Source: Hungatella sp.
GTDB lineage: Bacteria; Bacillota; Clostridia; Lachnospirales; Lachnospiraceae
Assembly: GCA_022792815.1 (NCBI GenBank)
Contig: JAAWBS010000025.1
Span: 1 to 53,449, forward strand
Direction: 5' to 3'
Length of the DNA stretch: 53,449 nt
The notes below the pieces were generated by a model. That model was given only the letters and a program-made list of their open reading frames with translations. It ran no database searches and was not told where the DNA came from. The translations under genes were made by a program, and so were the position numbers. Positions 16,069 to 25,188 of this stretch are shown here, piece after piece (position 1 is the first letter of the stretch; the number at the start of each line of letters is the position of its first letter).

Positions 16069-17480
16069 AGATAAGGACAAAGATCACCGGACTGGTGGCA
16101 GCAGTGCTATCCGGGGCATGTGCGGTGTGCGGGACCTTTGCCGTCAACCAGTACATGAACATCAGTGTGGAAAAAGCGGCTGCCGTGGAGCTGGAAAAGC
16201 TGGAGCTGGCGGAGAGAGTATTCGGCCGGACAGGCACCAGGGAGGAGTTGGACAATATGGAGGAGGCGGCCAGAGAAGCCTATCTGAAGTACCAGTTTGA
16301 GCGCTGCTATCAGAAGGGGTATGCCCTGATGAAGGATCAGGAGTGCATAAAGAATCTGACGGACTATGACATATCCGCCCCGGAGGCTTTAAGAGCCCCA
16401 TATGTGGTTCAGAGACAGGGGGAGGCCTATCTTTTGATCATGAAAAAGGAGCTCCCCTATCCATCTGGCTTTTGGGTCATGTCGGTGAAAGATATTACAT
16501 CCACCTGGGCGGAGGGGAGAGAACAGGCCGGAAATTTTCTCGTCGTCTTCCTTGTTGTATTTGGAGTTTCCATGGGGATCGTGGCCGCCGTCACGGGCCA
16601 TATTCTGAAAGCTCTGGAAAAGCTGCGGATTCAGGCAGAGCAGATCAGAGGAGGAGATTTCGACGGGAAGGTAAAGCTGACGTCCCGGGATGAGCTGAGC
16701 GATCTTTCTGACAGTCTGAACAGTATGTCCGATCAGATTCGGCAGCAGATTGAAGATCTGGAATTGCTCCTTGGAGCCATGGCCCACGAGATGAAGACCC
16801 CTTTGACAAATATCATGGGGTACGCGGATTCCCTGCTCCATGTGCGGCTGGGCGAGAAGCAGAAGGAACAGTCCTTGGAGGCCATCTTTCGCTCAGCGGG
16901 AAGACTGAACCAGATGTCGGGAAAACTGCTGCAGCTCATCGGTCTCTATGAGAATCAGGAGATCGAGAGCCGGATAGTGGACCTGGAGGAAGTGATGTGG
17001 TGTGTCTATGAAGAGAACCGAGAGAAACTGACTGAAAAGAATATTGATTTTCAGATATTGAGACGAGACGGAGGGAAAACTCCGAGGGAAACAGGGCCTG
17101 ACGGTCAGGGGAAAGGAGGTATGGCCGCGGAGGGGGATCCTCTGCTTCTTCTCAGCCTTTTCAGTAATCTGGTTTCCAACAGTCAGAAGGCTGTGGAAGA
17201 GGGCGGACAGATTCAGGTGATTCTGGACCGGGAGGAGAGCAAAGTCTGTGTACGGGACAACGGAAGAGGGATCCCGGCCCAGGATCTTCCCCATGTGACC
17301 AAGGCGTTTTATATGGTAGACAAATCCAGAAGCCGCAGGCAGCAGGGCGCCGGCCTGGGGCTTGCGCTGGCGCAGCGGATCGTCAAAGCCCACGATGCCA
17401 AGATGGAGCTGGAAAGCTGTCCCGGAGAGGGGACGAAAGTGACGGTCACATTCGGGGCAGCAGCACATAAACATTCATAG
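16065..17480 (+). CDS. Sensor histidine kinase, HAMP-containing
   Basis: This protein of 471 residues has membrane helices at about 7-28 and 155-180 that flank an extracytoplasmic domain. A HAMP linker follows (IRGGDFDGKVKL), then HisKA with GAMAHEMKTPLTN, and an ATPase domain (LFSNLVSNSQKAV, VRDNGRGIP, GAGLGLALA). The ATG at 16065 is four bases before the end of the degraded regulator, as usual for a regulator-kinase pair. GAGCAAGGAAA lies upstream. Since its cognate regulator is broken, the kinase is probably orphaned or signals to another regulator. The three lipoprotein-like or secreted genes downstream may belong to the same regulon. Confidence 0.9.
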   Translation: MKIRTKITGLVAAVLSGACAVCGTFAVNQYMNISVEKAAAVELEKLELAERVFGRTGTREELDNMEEAAREAYLKYQFERCYQKGYALMKDQECIKNLTDYDISAPEALRAPYVVQRQGEAYLLIMKKELPYPSGFWVMSVKDITSTWAEGREQAGNFLVVFLVVFGVSMGIVAAVTGHILKALEKLRIQAEQIRGGDFDGKVKLTSRDELSDLSDSLNSMSDQIRQQIEDLELLLGAMAHEMKTPLTNIMGYADSLLHVRLGEKQKEQSLEAIFRSAGRLNQMSGKLLQLIGLYENQEIESRIVDLEEVMWCVYEENREKLTEKNIDFQILRRDGGKTPRETGPDGQGKGGMAAEGDPLLLLSLFSNLVSNSQKAVEEGGQIQVILDREESKVCVRDNGRGIPAQDLPHVTKAFYMVDKSRSRRQQGAGLGLALAQRIVKAHDAKMELESCPGEGTKVTVTFGAAAHKHS

Positions 17481-17495
17481 GAGGAAAAGCGGCAA

Positions 17496-18907
17496 ATGAA
17501 GACAGATAAAAAGGAGAAATGGGCTATAGCGGCAGCTCTGGTGATGGGCAGCATGGTGATTCAGACCGGCTGTGTGCGTCAGACCGACATCCCCATCGTC
17601 TCGGAAAAGACAGAAGAGACCAAGGGGGGAGGAGAAGCTGAGGCAGAGAAACAGGGAGGGAACGAAGAGGGGGAGAGAAAACAGGGAGAGAAACAACAGG
17701 AGGGCAGAGAGCAGGCAGGACTCATAAGAGAGCAGGCAGAAGTGCCGGAGAGATACCAGATCAGCATCGAGGAAGAGGACATTACTATCACGGCCGATGT
17801 GAGGGTGGAAGTACCGGAGACGGAAAGCATCTGTCTGAAAGACGTGGAATATTCCCCCTACAGCGACCAGGAGTTGGAGCAGATCAGGGATATTTTAGAG
17901 GAGGAGCTGGGAAGCAGGGTGCAGGCAGACGGTTCTCAGAATATTCAGGTGAGCGGTGATGGGAAAGATTCCGAAAGCAGCTTCCATATATATGCTACAT
18001 CCGAGGGTCTGACATACACTCTGGATTTAAGGGCAGGAGACAGTCAGAACATGCCTGTGATATGGCTGTCTGCCACAGACGTGTCGGACGGAACCGGAGG
18101 AGACAAAGACCCTGACGACCTGTCCGGCTGCCCTATGACAGAAGCGGAGATGGGACGGCTTCAGGCTGTGCTGGAGAACAAGGCAGAACAGCTGCTTCAA
18201 AAGATGAATCTGAACGATTTCCGTCTGGAAAGCGCCCGGTGGAGACAGATTTCTGTCAGTGAAAATTATTCCTGGACTCTGTCGGGACAGTATGGAGTCC
18301 GTCTGTACTATGGCCGACGGATCGGAGAACTGCCCCTGGTCAACAGCCAGCAGAGGCAGGGGTCCCTAAAGCCCCGCTCTCAGTATGTGGAGTTTTTGTA
18401 CAGGGAGGACGGAACATTGCTGACCGTGAAGAACATCGGCCGGGAGAGGATTATGGATACATCAGAACATACCGGTTTTCTGCTTCCGTTTTCGTCTGTC
18501 AGCCAGGTCTTCGAACAGTGTATGAGATCGGCAAACGTCCATGGGAATACGGAGACGCAGGTGATGGAGGAGGTAGAGCTAAGACCGGAGGAAGCACGTG
18601 TTCTGAACAAGCAATATGCAGGCAAAAAGCCTCATATCTATCTTGAGGTTACAGGTGTGAAGCTGGCTTATGGACTGGAGTATGACGACCGGGTTGAGGA
18701 TATGCCGCAGACAAACGGGAAAAAGGGAAGCTGGTCCCGGTATGGGCCTTTTACGGGACAGTGGAACAGGGGTATCAGAACTCTGACAGAACCAAGGCCC
18801 AGGTCCCTGGGACCTTCTCAAACAGGGGGATGGAAACACTGCTTCTGACGATTAACGGGGAAGATGGAACCGTTTATGGAGGGCCCCTGACAATTACAGC
18901 AAGATGA
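17496..18907 (+). pseudogene. Lipoprotein of unknown function, frameshifted near its 3' end
   Basis: The N-terminus carries a basic start, hydrophobic helix and lipobox QTGC at about residue 28, then a Glu/Gln/Gly-rich spacer to about residue 75. The folded part has no motif I recognise; the layout recalls the large uncharacterised lipoproteins of Lachnospiraceae. In the original frame the last approximately 40 residues (to 18848) look wrong. After shifting frame near the run GGGAAAAAGGG (18717-18727) a sensible tail appears (KLVPVWAFYGTVEQGY, LLLTINGEDG), ending at TGA 18905-18907. A one-base deletion, a sequence error or, less likely, recoding would explain this. The gene follows the kinase after 15 bases. 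Confidence 0.75.
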
Positions 18908-19033
18908 CCATTTTTTATTCCGTCCCCCTTGTTTTATTCCATACACAGAATCTGGCTGTCAATCAAAAGCTCTCATTTTTATTGTCAGCCCTGTTGGGGA
19001 TGTGGTAAAATATACTGTGGAAAGAAGGGGATC

Positions 19034-19915
19034 ATGATGGGAAAACTGATGTGGATTGTCATATGTTTGATTTTGTCCGGCTTCCGGGTGTCTTCTCTGG
19101 AGCCGCACGCGCCATTGTATGAAGAGGGAGGAAACCAGGTCCTCTCTCAGAGGGATGGCGAGTACTTTACTACCACGGTTCGAGGAAAGCTGAGGGAGGA
19201 TATGCCGGGGTTTTCTTTTGATATAGAAGCAAGGTTTAACGAGAAGAATTCCTGTTACCAGGTTAAGTCGGTCACCGTCCGGGAGAAGGATGAGGTTCTT
19301 CAGGTGATCTCCGTGCCGGAGCTGTCCCTGTTCGGGGAGACAGCCGTGTGGGAGGACCTGGAGGAATGTATGGGTCTGGAGCTGGAGGACGTGAATTTCG
19401 ACGGGTATAAGGATATCCGCCTTTTTGATACTCCCAACGGAAATTATCTGGAGGAGTGGATCTATCTGGTGTGGAATCCAAAGACGGGACAGTTTGAGCA
19501 CGACCCCAGATTAAATGGGATCCCCCTGGCTGGTTTTGACCAGGAGACCCGGTTGATCTACGGCATGGCGAGAAGCGGAGCCAACCGTCATTACTATTAT
19601 ACCTATCAATATCTGGACGGGGAGCCGGTGAAGATCCGGGAGGAGCATAGTGTCTATCTGGGAGAGCCGGATTCGGAAGTCCTAAGGCGTTGTCTTGGCC
19701 AGGCCGCCGGGGCCGAAAAGACGAGTGACGAGGACGTGGAGGCAGCGGAGATCTGCCATGAGACGGTGTGGGAGCGGAATCCGGATACCGGAGAGATGGA
19801 ACAGACTCGAGATGAGTTTCGCTTCTACCTGTCCGCTGAGGATGGCGTGGGGGAACTGGTGACGGTGGAGGCGGACTCCGAGATGGGGAAACTTTTGAGC
19901 GAAGAAGAAGGGTGA
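19034..19915 (+). CDS. Secreted protein of unknown function with a calcium-loop-like motif
   Basis: I choose ATG 19034 (or 19037), which has AGAAGGGG upstream; the longer frame from 18929 reads through noncoding-looking sequence. The product (about 293 aa) begins with a signal-peptide-like stretch (MGKLMWIVICLILSGFRVSS). At about residue 120 it carries EDVNFDGYKDIR, a D-x-N-x-D-G loop common in extracellular bacterial proteins. The rest is acidic and unassigned. It lies between two other exported-protein genes downstream of the orphan kinase, which hints at an envelope-associated group. Confidence 0.75.
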   Translation: MMGKLMWIVICLILSGFRVSSLEPHAPLYEEGGNQVLSQRDGEYFTTTVRGKLREDMPGFSFDIEARFNEKNSCYQVKSVTVREKDEVLQVISVPELSLFGETAVWEDLEECMGLELEDVNFDGYKDIRLFDTPNGNYLEEWIYLVWNPKTGQFEHDPRLNGIPLAGFDQETRLIYGMARSGANRHYYYTYQYLDGEPVKIREEHSVYLGEPDSEVLRRCLGQAAGAEKTSDEDVEAAEICHETVWERNPDTGEMEQTRDEFRFYLSAEDGVGELVTVEADSEMGKLLSEEEG

Positions 19916-19977
19916 GGATGGCACCATGGTGAAGATAGGATAATATTCAGCAAAGGCAGCAGGAGGCCGAGAATACC

Positions 19978-20943
19978 ATGAGAATGAAACACATGGCCGG
20001 GGCAGCGCTTTTTCTGGCACTGACTCTGGGAGCAGGCTGTGATTTTAACAGCGAAAGAGGCAGGGTGATCCTGGAAATCTCATACCCGTCCGGTTATGTC
20101 AGAGACTGCTATACCTGGGAGGACACGGCGCCGGTGGAAGGCGCACAGTACCGTCTGGAGACAGAGAGAGCGGAGAATTTTAAGGAGACCAGGAGATACG
20201 ATATCCGGATTCTGACCCAGGACGGGCAGATGATCTACCAGTATCCCGGCGCTGGTTTTTCTGTGGTCCGGGGAGAACTGGAGGAGACGGAGGCGGGGGA
20301 AGACCACGAGAAGGTGTGGATCGTCAGTGAGAACTGGGATACTCCTCATTACAGCGGGTACATCAGCGGTGGTCTAAAAGAGAGCATACTTCTTGAGATT
20401 GACATGAAAACAGGGGAAATTCGGACTCAGAGAAATCTGGGGGAAAATGAATTATTTCTGACTTCCGTTAAAGGCAGGTGTTATTTCTACAGCTGCGGGC
20501 AGAAAGGTCAGGAGAAGCTTGGGGGCCTGTGGAAGGTTCCGGGCAGCAAGGCCCGGATTTATTGCCGGGATCAAGAGGACTGGGAAGAGGAGCGGGTTTA
20601 TGAGTTTGACTATGAGCTGGAGCCTGAGTTTGAAGAGCATGTTCTGCAGGGACGGCTTCGTTTTTCTTTTGAGGGAGCAGGTTTGGTGGTGAGCAGGGAC
20701 TCGGAAGTGTCAGCAGACAGAGAAGAAAAGTCCGGGGAGTCGGAGGCGTATCCCAAGATAAGAGTGCCTTTCGGGGCGGAACAGGAGGAACATGAGGGGC
20801 AGGGTATTGACGCAGGAGGAGGAAACACTGCTTCGGGAGATCGGAGTGGTGGTTACGTTTTTGCCGGGATGTCTGATCTATCTGAAAGGGGACCCGGCAG
20901 ACCGGGTGTACTATATCTTAAAGGGGCGGGTGCGGATTTTTGA
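19978..20943 (+). CDS. Putative lipoprotein of unknown function, C-terminus probably altered
   Basis: The start (AGGAGG about 11 bases upstream) leads to a short signal with lipobox LGAGC at about residues 17-21. The mature part is acidic with beta-rich-looking segments and no motif I know. The last 50 residues overlap the downstream Crp/Fnr gene by 152 bases and read as Gly-rich low-quality sequence, while another frame would stop at the TGA at 20793-20795 (an ATGA overlap with the Crp gene). A lost natural stop or a frameshift in the 3' part is therefore likely. The N-terminal two thirds are credible coding sequence. Confidence 0.65.
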   Translation: MRMKHMAGAALFLALTLGAGCDFNSERGRVILEISYPSGYVRDCYTWEDTAPVEGAQYRLETERAENFKETRRYDIRILTQDGQMIYQYPGAGFSVVRGELEETEAGEDHEKVWIVSENWDTPHYSGYISGGLKESILLEIDMKTGEIRTQRNLGENELFLTSVKGRCYFYSCGQKGQEKLGGLWKVPGSKARIYCRDQEDWEEERVYEFDYELEPEFEEHVLQGRLRFSFEGAGLVVSRDSEVSADREEKSGESEAYPKIRVPFGAEQEEHEGQGIDAGGGNTASGDRSGGYVFAGMSDLSERGPGRPGVLYLKGAGADF

Positions 20944-21463
20944 GAATCTCTATTCGGGCCGGGAGATGACGTTGGACGTGGTGGGGGCCGGGAGGATGTT
21001 CGGGGAATCTGCCTTTGTGGAGAAAAATATCCGGCCGGCCTGTGTCCAGGCAGTGAATCAGGTGACACTGGTCTCTTTTCGGATGGCAGATATTCTCCCG
21101 TATTTCGGCAGCAGGGCTGGGCTGGCCCTCCATTTTCTTCAGCTGTGTTCTTCCACCATGGATTATCTGGTGGACCGCATGGAGGAGCAGTGTCTTCTGG
21201 ACCGGTACGGCAAGGTGGCCAGCTATCTTTTAAACAGGACGGCTCCGGACTGTGAGGGCATGGGGACGGAGGGAGGGGTGCTGCCCTACACCCATGAGGA
21301 GCTGTCGGTTTCTCTGGGGCTGAATCGCTCCACGGTATCGACGGTCCTTAAAAAATTTAAAGAAGAGGGGTGGCTGGAGAGAGGATATGGGTTTTTGCGG
21401 GTCCTGGACCGTGAGGCCCTGGAGGCGGTGGTGGAGGGGCAGAAAAACGGTGACGGTCTCTAA
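20792..21463 (+). CDS. Crp/Fnr family transcriptional regulator
   Basis: The N-terminal half is a cyclic-nucleotide-binding-type beta barrel (YLKGDPADRVYYILKGRVRI, GRMFGESAFVEK). A long dimer helix follows, then a C-terminal winged helix with YTHEELSVSLGLNRSTVSTV. AGGAGGAAC lies directly before ATG 20792. No Cys cluster for an Fe-S cluster is visible, so the ligand is not oxygen via Fe-S; the true effector is unknown. The gene overlaps the end of the lipoprotein frame and closes the 15.4-21.5 kb cluster. Confidence 0.88.
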   Translation: MRGRVLTQEEETLLREIGVVVTFLPGCLIYLKGDPADRVYYILKGRVRIFENLYSGREMTLDVVGAGRMFGESAFVEKNIRPACVQAVNQVTLVSFRMADILPYFGSRAGLALHFLQLCSSTMDYLVDRMEEQCLLDRYGKVASYLLNRTAPDCEGMGTEGGVLPYTHEELSVSLGLNRSTVSTVLKKFKEEGWLERGYGFLRVLDREALEAVVEGQKNGDGL

Positions 21464-21683
21464 AGCCGTGTTTTTGTATGCCTCTCTTTTGCCCGGCATT
21501 TTACCAGATGTATGGGATCAGGTGATATTTTACTTTTTGGCAGTATTCCGGATACCCGTCCAATTCTTCTTTTAATAATATTTCTGAATTGTTATATATA
21601 CAACAATCTTTGGTTCTCCTCTGCTTATAATAAAAAGCAGTGAAGGAAAGACGGCAGTGTCTGTGCCGGGAATGGAGGACCGT

Positions 21684-22523
21684 ATGAAAAAATTAGAGAC
21701 TTTGTTTTATATTGTGGCAGGAAATGTGTTTCTGGCTTTTGCCGTCTGTGCGTTTGTGGTTCCCAACGGGTTCATGCTGGGAGGTTCTACAGGGATTGCC
21801 CTGGCGGTTCAATCCTGGATACCGGCGCCTGTCTCAGTGATCACAGCGGCTGTGAATGTGTCTCTGTTTTTGTTGGGATTTGTGTTCCTGGGAAAGCAGT
21901 TTGCCATGACTTCCCTGGTTTCTACGATTCTCTATCCGATGATTCTTGGGATTTTTGAGAGGCTGCCAATAGGCTCCTGGTTTTTGGGGGACACCCTCCT
22001 TTCTGCTGTGTTTGCGGGGGTACTGATGGGAGGCGGAATCGGCCTGGTGATCCGGGCGGGAGGCTCTACGGGAGGCATGGATATTCCGCCCTGTATCTTA
22101 CAGAAGTTAAAGGGGATTCCTGTGGGCAATTCTATGATAGGGTTTGATATTCTGATTCTGGGAGCCCAGATCCTGCGGGGCGGGTGGGACGGGATTCTCT
22201 ATGGGATCGTGGTCATCGTCCTCACGTCGGTTATGGTCAACAAGACTCTTCTCTCCGGGGAGCAGAAGATTGAACTGATCATTATTTCTCCCCGCTATGA
22301 GGAGATCTGCCAGGCGGTTTTAAATGACCTGGACAGCGGCATGACTTTTTTGAACATCGAGACCGGCTATGGGAAGGAGAGGCAGAAGGCGATATTCAGT
22401 GTGGTGTACGGGAAACAGTATCCGGCATTTCGAGACAAGGCTTTATCCATCGACCCGGGAGCATTTATCGTGGCCGCTCCGGTGATGAACGTGAACGGGC
22501 GGGGGTATACGCTGGCCCGGTAG
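21684..22523 (+). CDS. YitT family integral membrane protein (DUF161/DUF2179)
   Basis: Five to six hydrophobic segments occupy residues 1-185, including FVVPNGFMLGGSTGIAL and the family motif RAGGSTGGMD. A soluble C-terminal DUF2179 domain follows (ELIIISPRYEEICQAVLNDL, GGxxx-like FLNIETGYGKERQKAIFSVV). The length of 279 aa is normal. ATG 21684 has GGAGG five bases upstream and is preferred over the 21657 and 21672 candidates. Function is unknown; the family is widespread in Firmicutes. Confidence 0.9.
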   Translation: MKKLETLFYIVAGNVFLAFAVCAFVVPNGFMLGGSTGIALAVQSWIPAPVSVITAAVNVSLFLLGFVFLGKQFAMTSLVSTILYPMILGIFERLPIGSWFLGDTLLSAVFAGVLMGGGIGLVIRAGGSTGGMDIPPCILQKLKGIPVGNSMIGFDILILGAQILRGGWDGILYGIVVIVLTSVMVNKTLLSGEQKIELIIISPRYEEICQAVLNDLDSGMTFLNIETGYGKERQKAIFSVVYGKQYPAFRDKALSIDPGAFIVAAPVMNVNGRGYTLAR

Positions 22524-22658
22524 AGGGTGTCAGGTATGCAGACATTGTCCCCGCAGAGGAGGCTGTCGCTTAGCAGATCACGTAACTTCTCGGATCATGT
22601 AATCAGTCTGTGAAAGACGGTTGATATTCCTGTTGAATCTGGTAAGATAGAGAGAGGA

Positions 22659-23348
22659 ATGGCTATTTTAGTAACGGGTCAGCCGGGCCGCCTGTCGGAA
22701 CATGGGCGAGCCGGGGCAGCATTCGCCTCCCCGTCCACCCTGGTGCGGATCGCCCACAAGATGGACTTTAAGGGGTGGAATGAGCTGAAGGAGGCTTTTT
22801 TGAAGGAGGAAGAGTACTTTCAGTCTCATTTTCAGGAGATTGATGCCAACCTGCCTTTTCAGAGAGGGGACAACATTATGTCCATCGCCGCCAAGATCGG
22901 GGCCCTGAAAAAGGAGGCCATCGACGACACCCGCTCTCTTCTCAGCCATGATGACCTTCAGAAGGCTCTGCTGATTATGAGAAAGGCCTCCTACATCGGG
23001 GTCTATGGAGCCAGCAACAACCTGATCATCAGCCGGGAGTTTCAGTATAATATGAACCGGATCGGCAGGCGGGTGGATTTGTGCCAGCTTCAGGGGGAGA
23101 TCGTCTATACGGCTTATCTGGCGGAAAAGAACTCCTGCGCCTTGGTGATCTCCTACTCGGGGGAGACACCCATACTGATTCGGGCCGTGGAGGTGCTGAA
23201 ATTGCACGGGATTCCTGTTGTCGTCATCACCAATATCGGAGAGAGCCGGCTGTCAAAGATGGCTGACTGTGTGCTGCGGATTGATTCCGGGCGGACCATC
23301 GAGGTGGGGAGAAGGCTGACTACAGTGGATATTATCAGGGAGGAGTAG
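22659..23348 (+). pseudogene. RpiR/MurR-type regulator with both ends damaged
   Basis: The body shows the second half of the RpiR helix-turn-helix (SPSTLVRIAHKMDFKGWNE) and a sugar isomerase (SIS) domain (YIGVYGASNNLIISREF, ALVISYSGETP, PVVVITNIGESRLSKMADC). The first approximately 35 residues, with the start of the DNA-binding domain, are replaced by unrelated sequence. The C-terminus ends early after an atypical RTIEVGRRLTTVD. The length is 229 aa against about 280 for intact members. It is probably nonfunctional, though a shortened SIS protein could persist. It is the first of three RpiR genes in a row. Confidence 0.6.
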
Positions 23349-23525
23349 GACAGGAGAGTGGGGGCAGAGGATCAGGGAAATTTGTAGAGAACCAGTCTGC
23401 GTATGTAGGATCAGTCTGTGCGGAATTGAGAAAGCAGCAGATGTTCGGCCCGACAGTGACCAGATTTATAGACCATGTGAAGAGACATCTTGCCAGAGGG
23501 GAAGAAGGGGGAGAGGGAGCAGGAT

Positions 23526-24299
23526 ATGACATTGGAGGAGCGGGTGAACACAAGGTATGAGTCCCTGACAGCCAATGACAGGGAAATGCTGGATAGGATT
23601 TTCCGGGAGAGGAAGAATGTGGGGAATATGAACAGCACACAGCTGGCCTCTTTTTTGCATGTGTCCAGAACTACCCTGGTCCGTCTGATGAAAAAGCTGG
23701 ACCTGGACTCCTACGCAGAGTTTAAACTGCTTTTAAACCGGAGAGAGGAGGATGGGACGGGGCAGATCTATGATCTGGGAGACATTGTGGAAGAGTACCA
23801 TGGCATGATCGACCAGCTGAAGAACCACGATTACCAAAAAATCTGTGAGGTGATCTCTGGTGCGGACACTATCTACCTGTACGGTACGGGAAACGAGCAG
23901 AAGGCCATCGCGGAGGAGTTTAAGAGGGTCTTTCTGACTTTTGGAAAATGCTGTGTGGACCTGTTTGATTTGGGGGAAGTGATCTCTGCGAGGGAACGAT
24001 TTCGGGAGAAGGATCTGTTTGTGGCTGTCTCTCTTTCCGGGGAAAATGAAGAGGCAGTGCGGGTGGTACGGGCGGCGCGGGAGACCGGTATCCGGACCAT
24101 GGCCCTCACTCGGTGGGCCAACAATACTCTGAGCAGAATCTGTCAGGAAAACCTTTATGTGGGAACAAAGACCGTGGGCCAGACCTGGGGCCAGTCCTAC
24201 GAGATGGTGGCGGCCTTTTATATCCTGTTGGACATCTTGCTGGTGCGCTGTCTGGAATACAGAGACAGAGGCAAAAAGGGGAGAGATCATGAGGATTGA
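23526..24299 (+). CDS. RpiR family transcriptional regulator
   Basis: The N-terminal helix-turn-helix domain (STQLASFLHVSRTTLVRLMK) is followed by a SIS domain of the sugar-phosphate isomerase fold (TIYLYGTGNEQKAIAEEF, LFVAVSLSGENEEAVRV). ATG 23526 is chosen; the frame extends upstream to 23490 but without a better site. Such regulators sense a phosphosugar and control carbohydrate genes. Its stop at 24299 overlaps the next RpiR gene by 11 bases. Downstream alpha-glucosidase and PTS genes are plausible targets. Confidence 0.88.
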   Translation: MTLEERVNTRYESLTANDREMLDRIFRERKNVGNMNSTQLASFLHVSRTTLVRLMKKLDLDSYAEFKLLLNRREEDGTGQIYDLGDIVEEYHGMIDQLKNHDYQKICEVISGADTIYLYGTGNEQKAIAEEFKRVFLTFGKCCVDLFDLGEVISARERFREKDLFVAVSLSGENEEAVRVVRAARETGIRTMALTRWANNTLSRICQENLYVGTKTVGQTWGQSYEMVAAFYILLDILLVRCLEYRDRGKKGRDHED

Positions 24300-25053
24300 T
24301 GAGCGCTTAAACAAATATTATGAGGAGTTTGGCGAAAATGAAAAGCAGATCTGCCACTATCTCAAAGGGCATTACGGAGACTGTTGTAAAAAGACTCTGG
24401 AGGAATTTGCCGCCGACTGTCATGTGTCCAAGACTCTTCTGGTCCGGTTCGCCAAGAAGTTGGGCCTGTCAGGATATCGTGAGCTGAAAGCCCGGATCAA
24501 ACTGGAGCAGCAGGAGAAGCTGGGGGATAGGGACCACATGGTCCAGACCATGACCGACAGTTATCACAAGATGATGGATGACCTGATGAAGAAGGACTTA
24601 TCCGGGTTCTTTGACAAGCTGTACGGAGCGAGGCGGGTGTTCGTCTACGGCAGCGGCTCTTCCCAGGCCAGGGCGTGCGGCGAGATGAAGCGGATCTTTC
24701 TGCCGGTGAAGGAGATGATCAGCCTCCACGGCCACGATCTGTCCGAGGTTCTGGAACAGAGAGCCAGCCCGGAGGATCTGGTTATCATCATCTCCCTGTC
24801 CGGAGAGTCGGAGGCGGTTCTGAAACTGGCCCGGGTATTAAGAGCCCGCCATGTGCCGGCGGTTTCTGTCACAAGGCTTGAGAGCAATACTCTGGCCTCT
24901 CTGTGCGGAGAGAATCTGTATATCCACTCCCTCCATCTGCCGGTAAATGCCCGTCTGGATTACCAGATGACCACCCCTTATTTTATTTTGATCGAGTATC
25001 TGTATCTGTCCTACCGCAACTACATCTCCAGGCAGGAGACCGGCCGAATGTGA
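24289..25053 (+). CDS. RpiR family transcriptional regulator
   Basis: The protein has 254 residues: an N-terminal helix-turn-helix (AADCHVSKTLLVRFAKKLGL) and a SIS domain (VFVYGSGSSQARACGEM, LVIIISLSGESEAVL). I take ATG 24289, which overlaps the preceding stop and has GGGGAGAG upstream; the longer frame from 24157 is just the antecedent gene read out of frame. It is distinct in sequence from the preceding RpiR protein, so this is an old tandem arrangement. A terminator follows at 25110-25143, separating it from the glucosidase. Confidence 0.88.
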   Translation: MRIDERLNKYYEEFGENEKQICHYLKGHYGDCCKKTLEEFAADCHVSKTLLVRFAKKLGLSGYRELKARIKLEQQEKLGDRDHMVQTMTDSYHKMMDDLMKKDLSGFFDKLYGARRVFVYGSGSSQARACGEMKRIFLPVKEMISLHGHDLSEVLEQRASPEDLVIIISLSGESEAVLKLARVLRARHVPAVSVTRLESNTLASLCGENLYIHSLHLPVNARLDYQMTTPYFILIEYLYLSYRNYISRQETGRM

Positions 25054-25109
25054 GGTGTACAAAGTTTTGAGAAGTGAAACTATGTACAGAAAGAGTACGG
25101 AATTTTTAA

Positions 25110-25143
25110 AGAGGTTCATCGGGTTGATGAACTTCTTTTTTTG
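25110..25143 (+). terminator. Intrinsic terminator after the RpiR pair
   Basis: The stem GAGGTTCATC/GATGAACTTC with a GGGTT loop is followed by a run of T (TTCTTTTTTT). Confidence 0.8.
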
Positions 25144-25188
25144 TGATAGGCTGTCTTCGGAAAACACATTTTGGAGGGAGAAGGTTCC

